Assembly: GCF_022879575.1 (NCBI RefSeq)
Contig: NZ_CP084261.1
Location: forward strand, 186,001 to 250,000
Source of the DNA: Caballeronia sp. SL2Y3
Lineage (GTDB): Bacteria; Pseudomonadota; Gammaproteobacteria; Burkholderiales; Burkholderiaceae
Direction of reading: 5' to 3'
DNA: 64,000 nucleotides
In this document: positions 22,223-30,112 of the stretch, in pieces
Position numbering within the stretch: position 1 is the first letter of the stretch
Layout: every line of letters begins with the position of its first letter
Notes under the pieces: generated by a model
What the model saw: the letters and a program-made list of their open reading frames with translations, nothing else
Told to the model about the DNA's origin: nothing
The model's database searches: none
Made by a program: the position numbers and the translations under genes

Positions 22223-23572
22223 GTGGCGAGAATCGGACGCAACGCTGGACAAAACACCGCACGCAGCGGCGGCAACGGGGTTTCGGAACAACCGCGTGGC
22301 GCGCAGAACGTTCTTGCGCAGTCGCTCGCGGAAGAGCTTCCGCCCGGCCTGCGTTACGTGGACGATTCCCGGCGCGGCTACACGCGCGAATGGATCGACG
22401 GCGCGTTCGTCTACTTCAATACGCAGGGCAAGCGGATCGAGGACGAAGCCGAGATCCGGCGCATCAACGCGCTTGCGATTCCACCGGCTTACGTCAATGT
22501 CTGGATCTGCCCGGACTCGCGCGGCCATTTGCAGGCGACGGGACGCGACGCGCGCGGCCGCAAGCAGTATCGCTATCACCCGCAATGGCGCGAAACGCGC
22601 GACGCCAACAAGTACGAACGCATGCTCGCGTTCGGCGCCGTGCTGCCGAAGCTGCGCGCCCGAGTGTCGCGCGATCTCGAGCTCGACGGCATGCCGCGCG
22701 ACAAGGTGCTCGCCACGGTCGTCCGCTTGCTCGATACGACGCTCATTCGCATCGGCAGCGAGGAATATGCGCGCGAAAACCGCTCTTACGGACTGACGAC
22801 GCTGAGAAAGCGCCATTTGAAGGTGTCGTCGGGGACGCTGCGCTTCAAGTTTCGCGGCAAGAGCGGCATCGAGCACGACGTGGCCGTGAGCGATGCGCGC
22901 GTCGCCCGGATCGTCAAGCGCTGCATGGATCTGCCGGGGCAGGACCTGTTTCAGTATCTGGATGCCGACGGCGAGCGGCACGCAGTCAGTTCATCCGACA
23001 TCAACGATTATCTGCGCGAGATCACCGGCGCGGATTTCACCGCGAAGGATTACCGCACGTGGGCGGGCAGCGTGTTCGCGCTGGCGGCGCTGCGCAAGCT
23101 GCAATGGGAGACGGTGACGGAAGCGCGCAAGCATGTGGTCGGCACGATCAAGGAAGTGTCGCAACTGCTGCGCAATACGCCGGCGGTGTGCCGCAAGTGC
23201 TACGTGCATCCGGCCGTGATCGAGGCGTTCGAGGCGGGCGAACTCGCCGAGGCGCTGCCGGCGTCGCGGCGGCACGGGCTCAAGACGGATGAGGCCGCGC
23301 TCGTCATCTTTCTGGAGAAGGATGCGAAGCGCCGCGCACGCGAGGCGGCCCGTGCGAATCGCAAGGGCGCAGCGGCGAGCGACGCGCGGCTCACCGGGCT
23401 GCTCGCGGAATCGAGCAAGAAGGCGCGCGCAGGGGCGCTGAAGGGCAGCGCAAAGGGCGCGGCGGCGCAGGCGCTTCAGACGGTGGCGCGCAAGACGTCG
23501 CCGAAAGCCGCGCGGCCCGCCGCGAAAAAGCTGTCGCGCACGCGCAGTTCGACGGCCGTCGCGATCAACTAG
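22223..23572 (+). CDS. DNA topoisomerase IB
   Basis: Eukaryote/poxvirus-like type IB topoisomerase that relaxes supercoils through a 3'-phosphotyrosine. The 449-aa protein has an N-terminal domain (GLRYVDDSRRGYTREWIDGAFVYF), the catalytic Arg/Lys region (SYGLTTLRKRHL, RFKFRGKSG), an RTWAGSVFA block, and the nucleophile Tyr in CRKCYVHPAV. The last ~100 residues are a Lys/Ala-rich tail like histone H1, probably non-specific DNA binding. I prefer GTG 22223, which has GAGG 6 nt upstream; a TTG at 22175 is possible. It converges with the RES toxin gene, 7 bp away. Confidence 0.93.
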   Translation: MARIGRNAGQNTARSGGNGVSEQPRGAQNVLAQSLAEELPPGLRYVDDSRRGYTREWIDGAFVYFNTQGKRIEDEAEIRRINALAIPPAYVNVWICPDSRGHLQATGRDARGRKQYRYHPQWRETRDANKYERMLAFGAVLPKLRARVSRDLELDGMPRDKVLATVVRLLDTTLIRIGSEEYARENRSYGLTTLRKRHLKVSSGTLRFKFRGKSGIEHDVAVSDARVARIVKRCMDLPGQDLFQYLDADGERHAVSSSDINDYLREITGADFTAKDYRTWAGSVFALAALRKLQWETVTEARKHVVGTIKEVSQLLRNTPAVCRKCYVHPAVIEAFEAGELAEALPASRRHGLKTDEAALVIFLEKDAKRRAREAARANRKGAAASDARLTGLLAESSKKARAGALKGSAKGAAAQALQTVARKTSPKAARPAAKKLSRTRSSTAVAIN

Positions 23573-23579
23573 CCCGAAG

Positions 23580-24305
23580 CTAGCCGACCTGATTCAGTTC
23601 GAACACGCAATCGATTGCGTGACCGTTCCAGTTGTATTCGAGATACGCGGCGTGATGACAGTCGCGCAAGAGCGTCGTGCGCAGCGCGGCGAGACATTCG
23701 CCTTGCGGATCGCGCACCGACGGATAACCGATGCCCGGCGCGCCCGCCGCCCGCACCGCCCGGCCGAGCGCCATGCCGGGCGCGTAGTCGTCCGGCGCGA
23801 GAATCCGCGGATCCAGCCCCGCTTGCGCTATGCGATCGCCCCGTACATCCACGACTTCGCCGCGCGCCGTCACGCGGTAGAGCCGCATCTGCTGACGCAG
23901 CGGCGCTTCCTTCGTCGCGGCGAGAAAGAGGCCGGCGTGATAGCGCGTCTCGGCAATCGCGGTCTGCCGGTCGCGGGCGCAATAGAACACGCCGTAGCTG
24001 CCGTCCGAAAACCGGCTGCCGTTTGGGTTCAGATGCGTGAAGGCGGCCATGATCGGGCCGCAACCGGGCCCGAAACAACGTTCTTCGGGTGGCACGAGAT
24101 CGAGCTCGCCGACTTCGGTGCGCAGGCGGTCGTTGGTCATGGCTTCGAGCGCGTACAGCGCGTCGAAATCTTGCGGCGATGCCACCCGGTCGAAGAGATT
24201 CACGGCGGGAAAGCGAGTCGGAATCACGCGAAACGCCGGCGACCAGTCCAGTTCGGCGTGCGGCCAACGGTCCCGCCAGTTCGATACATCGTGAGTGCCC
24301 GTCAC
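23580..24305 (-). CDS. RES-domain toxin (NAD+ phosphorylase/hydrolase type)
   Basis: 241-aa toxin of a type II toxin-antitoxin pair; RES toxins (MbcT, ParT relatives) degrade NAD+ or ADP-ribosylate targets. The diagnostic Arg, Glu and Ser are visible in FRVIPTRFPAVNLF, AIAETRYHAG and GIGYPSVRDP. It is longer than minimal RES domains because of an N-terminal leader (VTGTHDVSNWRDRWPHAELDWSPA), typical of the proteobacterial Xre-RES type. The start GTG 24305 overlaps the antitoxin stop by 4 bp (GTGA), fixing the start and indicating translational coupling. Confidence 0.9.
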   Translation of the reverse strand: MTGTHDVSNWRDRWPHAELDWSPAFRVIPTRFPAVNLFDRVASPQDFDALYALEAMTNDRLRTEVGELDLVPPEERCFGPGCGPIMAAFTHLNPNGSRFSDGSYGVFYCARDRQTAIAETRYHAGLFLAATKEAPLRQQMRLYRVTARGEVVDVRGDRIAQAGLDPRILAPDDYAPGMALGRAVRAAGAPGIGYPSVRDPQGECLAALRTTLLRDCHHAAYLEYNWNGHAIDCVFELNQVG

Positions 24306-24739
24306 GCCCAGCCGCCCCGCATTGCGTCGAGATATTGCCGGACGGCGACGAGATCGCTGACGTTGCCCGCGAGCATACGTTCCAGGGCGGGCCGGCCGCC
24401 GAACGCGGGCGCGGTGTTCGGGCGTTTGACCCAGGTATCGGCGGCTTGCGGATCGGGCAAAAGGATTTGCAGCGCCTTGTAGATGCCGAGAATCAGCGAC
24501 AGGCGTTCGAGCGTGTCGCGCCCGACGCGCGCGGCTTGCGGCGCGTTCTTCCACTTGAAGAAGGTCGACCGCCCGGGTTTGCCGAGCAGGACGATTTGCT
24601 CGTCGGCGGAAAGGGACCACGCTTCCGCGATCTTGAAAAAGGCGCGCAGGCCGGCAGCGGACAGGTCGCCGAGATCCGGCGCGGGACGCGGCGCCGGATG
24701 GCCGGCCGCCGACGATGCGGCGCGTGCGGCATGGGGCAT
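24302..24739 (-). CDS. Xre/MbcA/ParS-type antitoxin (DUF2384)
   Basis: 145-aa antitoxin encoded directly upstream of the RES toxin. Residues about 25-85 form an Xre-like helix-turn-helix region (KPGRSTFFKWK…TLERLSLILGIYKALQILLP). The C-terminal ~55 residues (TWVKRPNTAPAFGGRPALERMLAGNVSDLVAVRQYL) are the DUF2384 toxin-binding domain. The N-terminal ~20 residues are Ala/Pro-rich. Start ATG 24739 has GGAG about 10 nt upstream. Such antitoxins normally repress their own operon; a short A/T-rich promoter region lies just upstream. Confidence 0.92.
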   Translation of the reverse strand: MPHAARAASSAAGHPAPRPAPDLGDLSAAGLRAFFKIAEAWSLSADEQIVLLGKPGRSTFFKWKNAPQAARVGRDTLERLSLILGIYKALQILLPDPQAADTWVKRPNTAPAFGGRPALERMLAGNVSDLVAVRQYLDAMRGGWA

Positions 24740-24770
24740 GTCGTTAAGTCTCCAAAGGAACCTTTAACGC

Positions 24771-24798
24771 ATGTTAGTCCACATATGGATTTATACAA
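24771..24798 (-). promoter_or_regulatory. Probable promoter of the Xre-RES operon
   Basis: On the minus strand TTGTAT (24793-24798) and TAACAT (24771-24776) are 16 bp apart and lie about 32 bp before the antitoxin ATG. This is the most A/T-rich stretch nearby. A partial dyad TAAC-N4-GTTA (24764-24776 region) overlaps the -10 and could be the autoregulatory operator. Confidence 0.45.
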
Positions 24799-24831
24799 GA
24801 TAAATCTAGCTTCGGCGCGCCGTTCGTGCGG

Positions 24832-25101
24832 TCAATCGTCGTCGTCGGCGGGACCGTAGCAGCGGCCCGGTGTATGCGATTGAAGCGCATCCGCGATATC
24901 GGACGGCGTGCAATCCGCCCGCAGCACGCGCCGCTGCACGCGCGGATCGCTCTTGAGCGTCCATTCGACGGTCCGATACGGCTCGCCCCAAGGCGGCTCG
25001 ATGGGCGCGGACAAGCGGCAGCGGCTCAACTGGAGCGCCGTGTGGCGGCGCATGGCGCGGGCGAGATTGGCGAAAGGGCGCGCGGCGGTGTTGGCGGACA
25101 T
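24832..25101 (-). CDS. Small hypothetical protein, 89 aa
   Basis: I do not recognise a family. The start ATG 25101 is supported by GAGGAA about 8 nt upstream. The protein is basic in its first half (MSANTAARPFANLARAMRRH) and has two Cys residues, an EPPWGEPYRTVEWTL block, and an acidic tail ending in DDDD. It has no signal peptide or membrane segment. It is transcribed away from the next small gene and lies upstream of the Xre-RES operon on the same strand, but with its own leader. Confidence 0.55.
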   Translation of the reverse strand: MSANTAARPFANLARAMRRHTALQLSRCRLSAPIEPPWGEPYRTVEWTLKSDPRVQRRVLRADCTPSDIADALQSHTPGRCYGPADDDD

Positions 25102-25322
25102 GGCACATTCCTCACGTGGATGCCCGGCTGTCGGCGGCCGGGCGTGATCGCGCATCGAGTGTGTGCGCCGAGAATTAAGCCCGGCTTAATCGCTATCCGC
25201 TGGCTGCGATATGCGGCAAAACGTCGCTTGCCGTGCGGTCTGCGCTGCGTCGCTGCGACGGTCAATAGCCGCTTCGGCATTTTCGCCACGGCGCGTATCG
25301 ACAGTTTGCCGGCCCGCTGCAT

Positions 25323-25342
25323 TACTGTATATTCGTACAGCT
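25323..25342. promoter_or_regulatory. LexA-type SOS box
   Basis: CTGTATATTCGTACAG at 25325-25340 fits the LexA operator CTGT-N8-ACAG, with the extended T-A flank on the left (TACTGTATAT). It lies 25 bp before the ATG of the 76-aa gene and 7 bp before its AAGGAG site would begin to matter, so a bound repressor would block transcription of that gene. Confidence 0.65.
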
Positions 25343-25365
25343 TGTCTGGAACAAGGAGCTTGCCG

Positions 25366-25596
25366 ATGATCTCTCGCAACGATTCGCTCGAAGCTGCCGC
25401 GCTCGAACGCTTCATGCGCGCAAGCCGCGCCGTGGACGCCGCCTTCGACGCCACGCGAGGCGAGCCGCAGTTCGAAGAGGGCACGCAATCCGTCGCGCAT
25501 TCGCTCGAACGCCTGGACGCCGCGCTACGCGAACTGGAAACGTCCGAACGCACGCTCGACGCAATTCTGTCGCGCAGCGCGCGTCAGGGTCACTGA
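25366..25596 (+). CDS. Small hypothetical protein, 76 aa, likely SOS-controlled
   Basis: No known family recognised. AAGGAG sits 8 nt before the ATG, an excellent site. The protein (MISRNDSLEAAALERFMRAS…) is soluble, acidic, almost entirely helical in character, and rich in Ala/Glu/Arg, with heptad-like Leu spacing in HSLERLDAALRELETSERTLDAIL, suggesting a short coiled coil. The LexA-type box just upstream suggests expression after DNA damage. It lies 21 bp before the next small secreted gene, which may be cotranscribed. Confidence 0.65.
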   Translation: MISRNDSLEAAALERFMRASRAVDAAFDATRGEPQFEEGTQSVAHSLERLDAALRELETSERTLDAILSRSARQGH

Positions 25597-25617
25597 GTTG
25601 CAACCGATACTGAACCG

Positions 25618-25947
25618 ATGGAGCGAAACGAATTGAAACTCGCATTCCTGACGATGGCTTTCGTGCTCGGAACGTCGCCGGTCATGGCGGCGCAGCGGTA
25701 CACGGAAGTCTGGAACCCGCCGGAAGCGAAGTCGCAATCGGCTAAGAGCAAGGCGAAGACGCACGCCGCATCCCGGACGGCCGCGAAGAAGAAGGCCCGA
25801 AGCGTGGCGGCGGTCAAGCAGATCGCCGACAAAGCCGCCATCCAGTCACCGACGGTCGTACCGCGCGCGAAGGCGGCGTCGCCCCGGCAGACGGAGCCTG
25901 TCATTCCCCGGAAAATCGAGCCGAACGGCCAGGTCATGCAGGTCTGA
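25618..25947 (+). CDS. Small secreted Lys/Ala-rich protein
   Basis: 109 aa with an N-terminal signal peptide (LKLAFLTMAFVLGTSPVMA, cleavage after the AMA-like VMAA). The mature part is basic and low in complexity (AKSQSAKSKAKTHAASRTAAKKKARS), ending in a Pro-rich region. No family recognised. It is followed by a strong terminator at 25973-26006. Possible roles such as envelope or nucleic-acid binding cannot be decided from sequence. Confidence 0.6.
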   Translation: MERNELKLAFLTMAFVLGTSPVMAAQRYTEVWNPPEAKSQSAKSKAKTHAASRTAAKKKARSVAAVKQIADKAAIQSPTVVPRAKAASPRQTEPVIPRKIEPNGQVMQV

Positions 25948-25972
25948 AACGCATTACGCACTGCATCGAACG

Positions 25973-26006
25973 AAGAAGGGCGCTCCGTCGAGCGCCCTTC
26001 TTTTTT
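25973..26006 (+). terminator. Rho-independent terminator
   Basis: Twelve-bp perfect stem AAGAAGGGCGCT / AGCGCCCTTCTT with a CCGTCG loop, followed by a T run. It ends the small-gene group at 25366-25947 and, being symmetric, can also stop the DUF3309 gene coming from the right. Confidence 0.9.
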
Positions 26007-26044
26007 CCAGCGAGGCGGCGGACGCTTGCGGCGCCCGCCCGATG

Positions 26045-26203
26045 TCATAGGCGGCCCATCAACAACAGAACGATCACGACGATCAACACGACGCCGAGAA
26101 TTCCGCTGGGTCCGTAGCCCCAGCTTCGGCTGTGCGGCCAGGACGGAATGGCGCCGATCAACAGCAAAATCAGGATGATGAGCAGGATGGTTCCGATCGT
26201 CAT
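26045..26203 (-). CDS. DUF3309 membrane peptide
   Basis: 52-aa peptide with two hydrophobic segments (MTIGTILLIILILLLIGAIP and GILGVVLIVVIVLLLMGRL) separated by a short polar turn containing WGYGPSG. This is the DUF3309 pattern found in many Proteobacteria, function unknown. GGAG lies 7 nt before the ATG at 26203, so the longer 63-residue reading (start 26236) is not needed. It lies downstream of the phosphate transporter gene on the same strand but 280 bp away. Confidence 0.8.
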   Translation of the reverse strand: MTIGTILLIILILLLIGAIPSWPHSRSWGYGPSGILGVVLIVVIVLLLMGRL

Positions 26204-26483
26204 TTGACTTCTCCTTATAAAAGACCGCGCGACCATCCGGCTCGACGTGGACCTCCCAACCCGCTACACGTCTTAGCGCAGCGGCACTTAAGCCGCTGGC
26301 CGTCCGGCGTTGCGATCGACAAGGAGCGAAAAGCAAGGCCCGTGCCGTGCGGGCCGCGGGCTCGGCAGCAAGGCGGCGCACGCGTCGGCAAGGCTGCGTG
26401 CGGCGATGCCCATTGTCAAAATGAAAGACGAGGTATCGGCGCGCGCAAAATTTTCAATGCTGGAGCGCGCGCCCGGCCATGCG

Positions 26484-28067
26484 TCAGAACAGCCCTCGGA
26501 ACGCCCAGAAGAGCGCGCCGGCTAGCGCGATCGAAACCGGCAGCGTGAGCAGCCACGCGAGCGCCAGGCTGCGGACGGTTCGCCATTGCAGACCGGAGCC
26601 GTTGGCGGCCATCGTGCCCGCAACGCCGGAGGACAGCACATGCGTCGTGCTGACGGGCAGGCCGTAGACGTCGGCGGCGCCGATGGTCAGCATCGCGACG
26701 AGTTCCGCCGACGCGCCTTGCCCATAAGTCAGATGTGTCTTGCCGATGCGTTCGCCCACCGTCACGACGATGCGCTTCCAGCCGACCATCGTCCCGAGCC
26801 CGAGCGCCACGGCGACCGCCACTTTCACCCACGTCGGAATGAACTTCGTCGCGTGATCGAGCTGATGCTTGTAGTTGTCGAGCACGGCGACGTCGGCAGG
26901 CGCGAACGCGGGCGACTTCTGCTTCTCCATCACGCGCAGGGCTTCGGACGCGATGTACATCTCGTTTCGCACGTTGCGGACGTTGCCTTGCGGCACGGAG
27001 GCGATCGTCTCGCTCGGGCGGATCTGCGATTCGATCGAGCCGATCAGCGCCTTCAGCGAGGCGATGGTGTCGGGCGCGAGCTTCTTCGTTTGCACGAACT
27101 TCTCGACCTGCGCGCGCGCGTCCGGCGCCGCGGACGCGCCGCCGCTGTATCGCTGGAGCGTTTCCGTCGCGCTGTGGCTCACCGCAAGGAACGTCTGCGT
27201 CTCGGCAGGGGTGACTGCCTTGTTGAGCGCGTAGGCCGTCGGCACCGTGCCGATCAGGATCAGCATGATGAGGCCCATGCCTTTCTGGCCGTCGTTGGAG
27301 CCGTGCGCGAACGACACGCCGGTACACGTCAGGATCAGCAGGCAGCGAATCCAGAAAGGCGGCGGCGTGTTCTTTTTCGGCTCCTGGTAAAGCTCCGGCA
27401 CGCGCACGACGAGCTTCAGCACGTAAAGCAGAAAGCCTGCGAGCACGAAACCGACGAGCGGCGAAAACAGCAGCGACTTACCGACCGACACTGCCTGGCT
27501 CCAGTCGACGCCCGACGTGCCGTTGCTTCCGTGCAGCATCTGATTCATGAGGCCGACGCCGATGACCGAGCCGATCAGCGTATGCGAACTCGACGACGGC
27601 AGGCCGAGCGCCCACGTGCCGAGATTCCAGATGATCGCCGCGATCAGCAGCGCGAAGACCATCGCGAAGCCCTGCGAACTGCCGACGCCGATGATCAGTT
27701 CGACCGGCAGCAACTGAAGGATGCCGAACGCGACTGCGCCGCTCGAAATCAGCACGCCGATGAAGTTCCACGCGCCGGACCACACGACGGCCAGGTTGGG
27801 CGTCAGCGAGTGCGTGTAGATGACGGTCGCGACGGCGTTGGCCGTATCGTGGAAGCCGTTCACGAACTCGAAGCCGAGCGCGATCACGAGCGCGACGCCG
27901 AGCAGAAGGTAGGGAAACACCGACGACTCGCGCACCGGCGCGAGATCTTCGAACAGGTGCAGGATGCAATACACGACGCCCGCTCCGATGGCGAGCAGAA
28001 ACAGCAGGAACGCGAAGCGTTGCCCTGGCGTGCGGCCTTGCGTTTGGGGAAAGACAACCTGGTTCAT
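26484..28067 (-). CDS. pit: Inorganic phosphate transporter, PiT family
   Basis: 527-aa inner-membrane H+/phosphate symporter. It has about ten to eleven hydrophobic segments and both PiT signature repeats: GFEFVNGFHDTANAVATVIYT (about residue 62) and GADVYGLPVSTTHVLSSG (about 470), plus FAHGSNDGQKGMG (about 290). A large soluble loop (about residues 310-420) separates the halves, as in E. coli PitA. No phoU-like gene adjoins it. Start ATG 28067 opens MNQVVFPQTQGRTPG. It is divergent from modE, with 227 bp between. Confidence 0.95.
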   Translation of the reverse strand: MNQVVFPQTQGRTPGQRFAFLLFLLAIGAGVVYCILHLFEDLAPVRESSVFPYLLLGVALVIALGFEFVNGFHDTANAVATVIYTHSLTPNLAVVWSGAWNFIGVLISSGAVAFGILQLLPVELIIGVGSSQGFAMVFALLIAAIIWNLGTWALGLPSSSSHTLIGSVIGVGLMNQMLHGSNGTSGVDWSQAVSVGKSLLFSPLVGFVLAGFLLYVLKLVVRVPELYQEPKKNTPPPFWIRCLLILTCTGVSFAHGSNDGQKGMGLIMLILIGTVPTAYALNKAVTPAETQTFLAVSHSATETLQRYSGGASAAPDARAQVEKFVQTKKLAPDTIASLKALIGSIESQIRPSETIASVPQGNVRNVRNEMYIASEALRVMEKQKSPAFAPADVAVLDNYKHQLDHATKFIPTWVKVAVAVALGLGTMVGWKRIVVTVGERIGKTHLTYGQGASAELVAMLTIGAADVYGLPVSTTHVLSSGVAGTMAANGSGLQWRTVRSLALAWLLTLPVSIALAGALFWAFRGLF

Positions 28068-28245
28068 GGCGCGTCCTTGAGGCGAGGAACTCCGGCAACG
28101 GTGAAGCGTTAGGCCGGCGAAGGAAAAAGGTCATGTTTCATGGGGCATGTGTCCGTTTCGTGACTCTCGGAACAATTCATATTTCCTCTGATGTGTCGCA
28201 TCGCGAACGTTTATGAGCCACCCGCTCGCGCGGCAAGGGCGTCGA

Positions 28246-28251
28246 TATAAT
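28246..28251 (+). promoter_or_regulatory. Possible -10 box of modE
   Basis: TATAAT in an otherwise G+C-rich stretch, 44 bp before the modE ATG. No convincing -35 box lies 16-18 bp upstream, so support rests on the -10 alone. Confidence 0.4.
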
Positions 28252-28294
28252 TCGGCGGCACGATTCGCGCATTCCCTCACTCGAGAGGCGACCG

Positions 28295-29119
28295 ATGACC
28301 AAGGAAACACCGCCCTCCGTCCCCGAACCGCTCGAGTTCGGCGGCTCGGTGTGGATAAAAAGCGGTGGCGAAACGCTCGGCGGCGCGGGGCGCATCGCGC
28401 TGCTGGCAGCGATTCGCGACACCGGATCGATCACCTCGGCCGCAAAACGCGTCGGCATGAGCTACAAGGCGGCGTGGGACGCGGTCGATACGATGAACAA
28501 TCTCGCGGGCGAGCCGCTCGTGGCCAGCGCGACCGGCGGCCGGGGCGGCGGCGGAACGAGACTGACTGCGTCGGCGCTGCGGTTGGTCGACACCTATCGC
28601 GCGGTGGAACGCGAGCATCGCAAGTTTCTTGAACACGTGAGCGAGGCCATCGAAGGCTTCGACCGCGATTGGCGGCTTATGGGGAGATTGGGGATGAGAA
28701 CGAGTGCGCGGAACCAGCTGGCCGGCAAGATCACGAAAATTACGCGCGGGGCGGTGAACGACGAAGTGGAACTCGGCTTGCCGGGCGGTCAGACCATCGT
28801 CGCGGTCGTCACGCATGAGAGCACGGAGGCGCTAGGCTTGCAGCAGGGCAGCGACGCGTTCGCGCTCATCAAGGCGTCGTGGGTCATGGTGATGGAAGAC
28901 GCGCCCGCGAAGCTGTCGGCGCGCAATCAGTTGCGCGGGACCGTTGCCAGCGTGACGCGCGGCGCGGTCAACGCCGAAGTGACGCTCTCGCTCGACGAGT
29001 CGACGACCGTCACCGCGATCATCACGAATCAGAGCGCGGAGGCGCTCGGGCTGGCGGAGGGACAGAAGGCTGTCGCCGTCGTCAAGGCGTCGAGCGTGAT
29101 CATCGGCGTGAACGACTGA
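28295..29119 (+). CDS. modE: Molybdate-responsive regulator ModE
   Basis: 274-aa DNA-binding regulator that binds molybdate and normally represses modABC. The N-terminal winged helix-turn-helix is visible in GRIALLAAIRDTGSITSAAKRVGMSYKAAWDAVDTMNN, followed by GGGGTRLTASALRLV. Two MOP/TOBE repeats follow (SARNQLAGKITKITRGAVNDEVEL and SARNQLRGTVASVTRGAVNAEVTL), which form the di-MOP ligand domain. No modABC genes lie beside it here, so its targets are elsewhere. It converges with the PAP2 gene, 16 bp away. Confidence 0.95.
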   Translation: MTKETPPSVPEPLEFGGSVWIKSGGETLGGAGRIALLAAIRDTGSITSAAKRVGMSYKAAWDAVDTMNNLAGEPLVASATGGRGGGGTRLTASALRLVDTYRAVEREHRKFLEHVSEAIEGFDRDWRLMGRLGMRTSARNQLAGKITKITRGAVNDEVELGLPGGQTIVAVVTHESTEALGLQQGSDAFALIKASWVMVMEDAPAKLSARNQLRGTVASVTRGAVNAEVTLSLDESTTVTAIITNQSAEALGLAEGQKAVAVVKASSVIIGVND

Positions 29120-29135
29120 CGCATCTTCGATTGCT

Positions 29136-29855
29136 TTACGCGGCGACGGGTTCGCGCGGCGCGTGCGAGTCGGCGCGCCGGTCCGGCACGCGATAGACTT
29201 TCGCCTTCCAGCGCGCCCGAACGTACGGGCGCTCGTGGCCCGACAATCCGAGCGCGATTTCGGTGATCCAGTGCTGCGTCGGCACCGGCACGCCATGCAG
29301 CGCCACGACGACTGCGCCGAGGCTTGCCGCGACGGGCGCGGGCGATAGCTTGCCGGCCTCCGCTTTCCACGCGATGCGCACGAACGCGATGGCAACCGCG
29401 CCGCCGAGCGCGCAGCCCGCGACGACTTCCGATACCGAATGCGCGTTGACCACAACGCGCGACCCGCCGATCAGGGCGCCGAGCAGCAGGCCAACGGCCA
29501 CGCCGCCCGCGCGCAACGCGCCGCGTGCTGGCAGCAGCGCGACGAAGAGCGCGACGGGAAGCACCGCCGTCGCCATGAACGCGTGGCCGCTTATGCCGGT
29601 GAAGTCGATATTGCGCACGCCGATTCCCCAGCCGATGAACGCGATCTTGCTCAGAGCCACGCATGCGCTGCCCGCGCCGAGGAGCGCGAGCCATTCGAGC
29701 GTGTACTTCCAGCGATAACCCAGCGCAAGCCACGCCGCAGCCGCGAGCCCGACGGGCAGCATGACGCCGACGCTGCCGAGGGCGGTGACGCGTAACCAGA
29801 CCGAGATGGGAATTTCGACGTTCATCAAGGGCAATAGGAATAGCAGTTGCTGCAT
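29136..29855 (-). CDS. PAP2-family membrane phosphatase
   Basis: 239-aa integral membrane protein with about six hydrophobic segments and PAP2 motifs SGHAF (about residue 98) and SRVVVNAHSVSE (about 142-153). Such enzymes dephosphorylate lipid phosphates such as undecaprenyl pyrophosphate or phosphatidic acid. Here the last acidic residue of motif 3 is Glu rather than the usual Asp, and the first Lys-Arg-Pro motif is not obvious, so activity should not be assumed. Start 29855 (MQQLLF) and 29825 (MNVEIP) are both possible; neither has a clear ribosome site. Confidence 0.75.
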   Translation of the reverse strand: MQQLLFLLPLMNVEIPISVWLRVTALGSVGVMLPVGLAAAAWLALGYRWKYTLEWLALLGAGSACVALSKIAFIGWGIGVRNIDFTGISGHAFMATAVLPVALFVALLPARGALRAGGVAVGLLLGALIGGSRVVVNAHSVSEVVAGCALGGAVAIAFVRIAWKAEAGKLSPAPVAASLGAVVVALHGVPVPTQHWITEIALGLSGHERPYVRARWKAKVYRVPDRRADSHAPREPVAA

Positions 29856-30046
29856 TGCGGCAGCGATGGAATTGGAAAGCAGGTGCGAGCAGCAGTATAC
29901 CGGTTGGGAAGAAGACGAAATTTCGGCTTATTCTTTGTTTGCATCGCGGCTCATCTGGCAACAAGCTCAGTCTTATTGGTCTAAATGTCGCAAACCTCTA
30001 GCTCGGGTGTGGCGAAGGACTCGGCAAATCGCTTCGTTTGATGGTA

Positions 30047-30061
30047 TTGTGCAGTGCAACA
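30047..30061. promoter_or_regulatory. TGCA-rich dyad before the PHB-depolymerase-like gene
   Basis: TTGTGCA-G-TGCAACA is an imperfect palindrome 51 bp before the start codon. TGC/GCA-rich dyads are the reported binding type of PhaR, the PHB-granule regulator, in related bacteria. A PHB-linked gene follows, but this assignment is an inference. Confidence 0.35.
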
Positions 30062-30112
30062 CGACGCGCCGAGCGCACGTCATCTGAAACACGCTTTAGG
30101 AGAACCAGCCGA

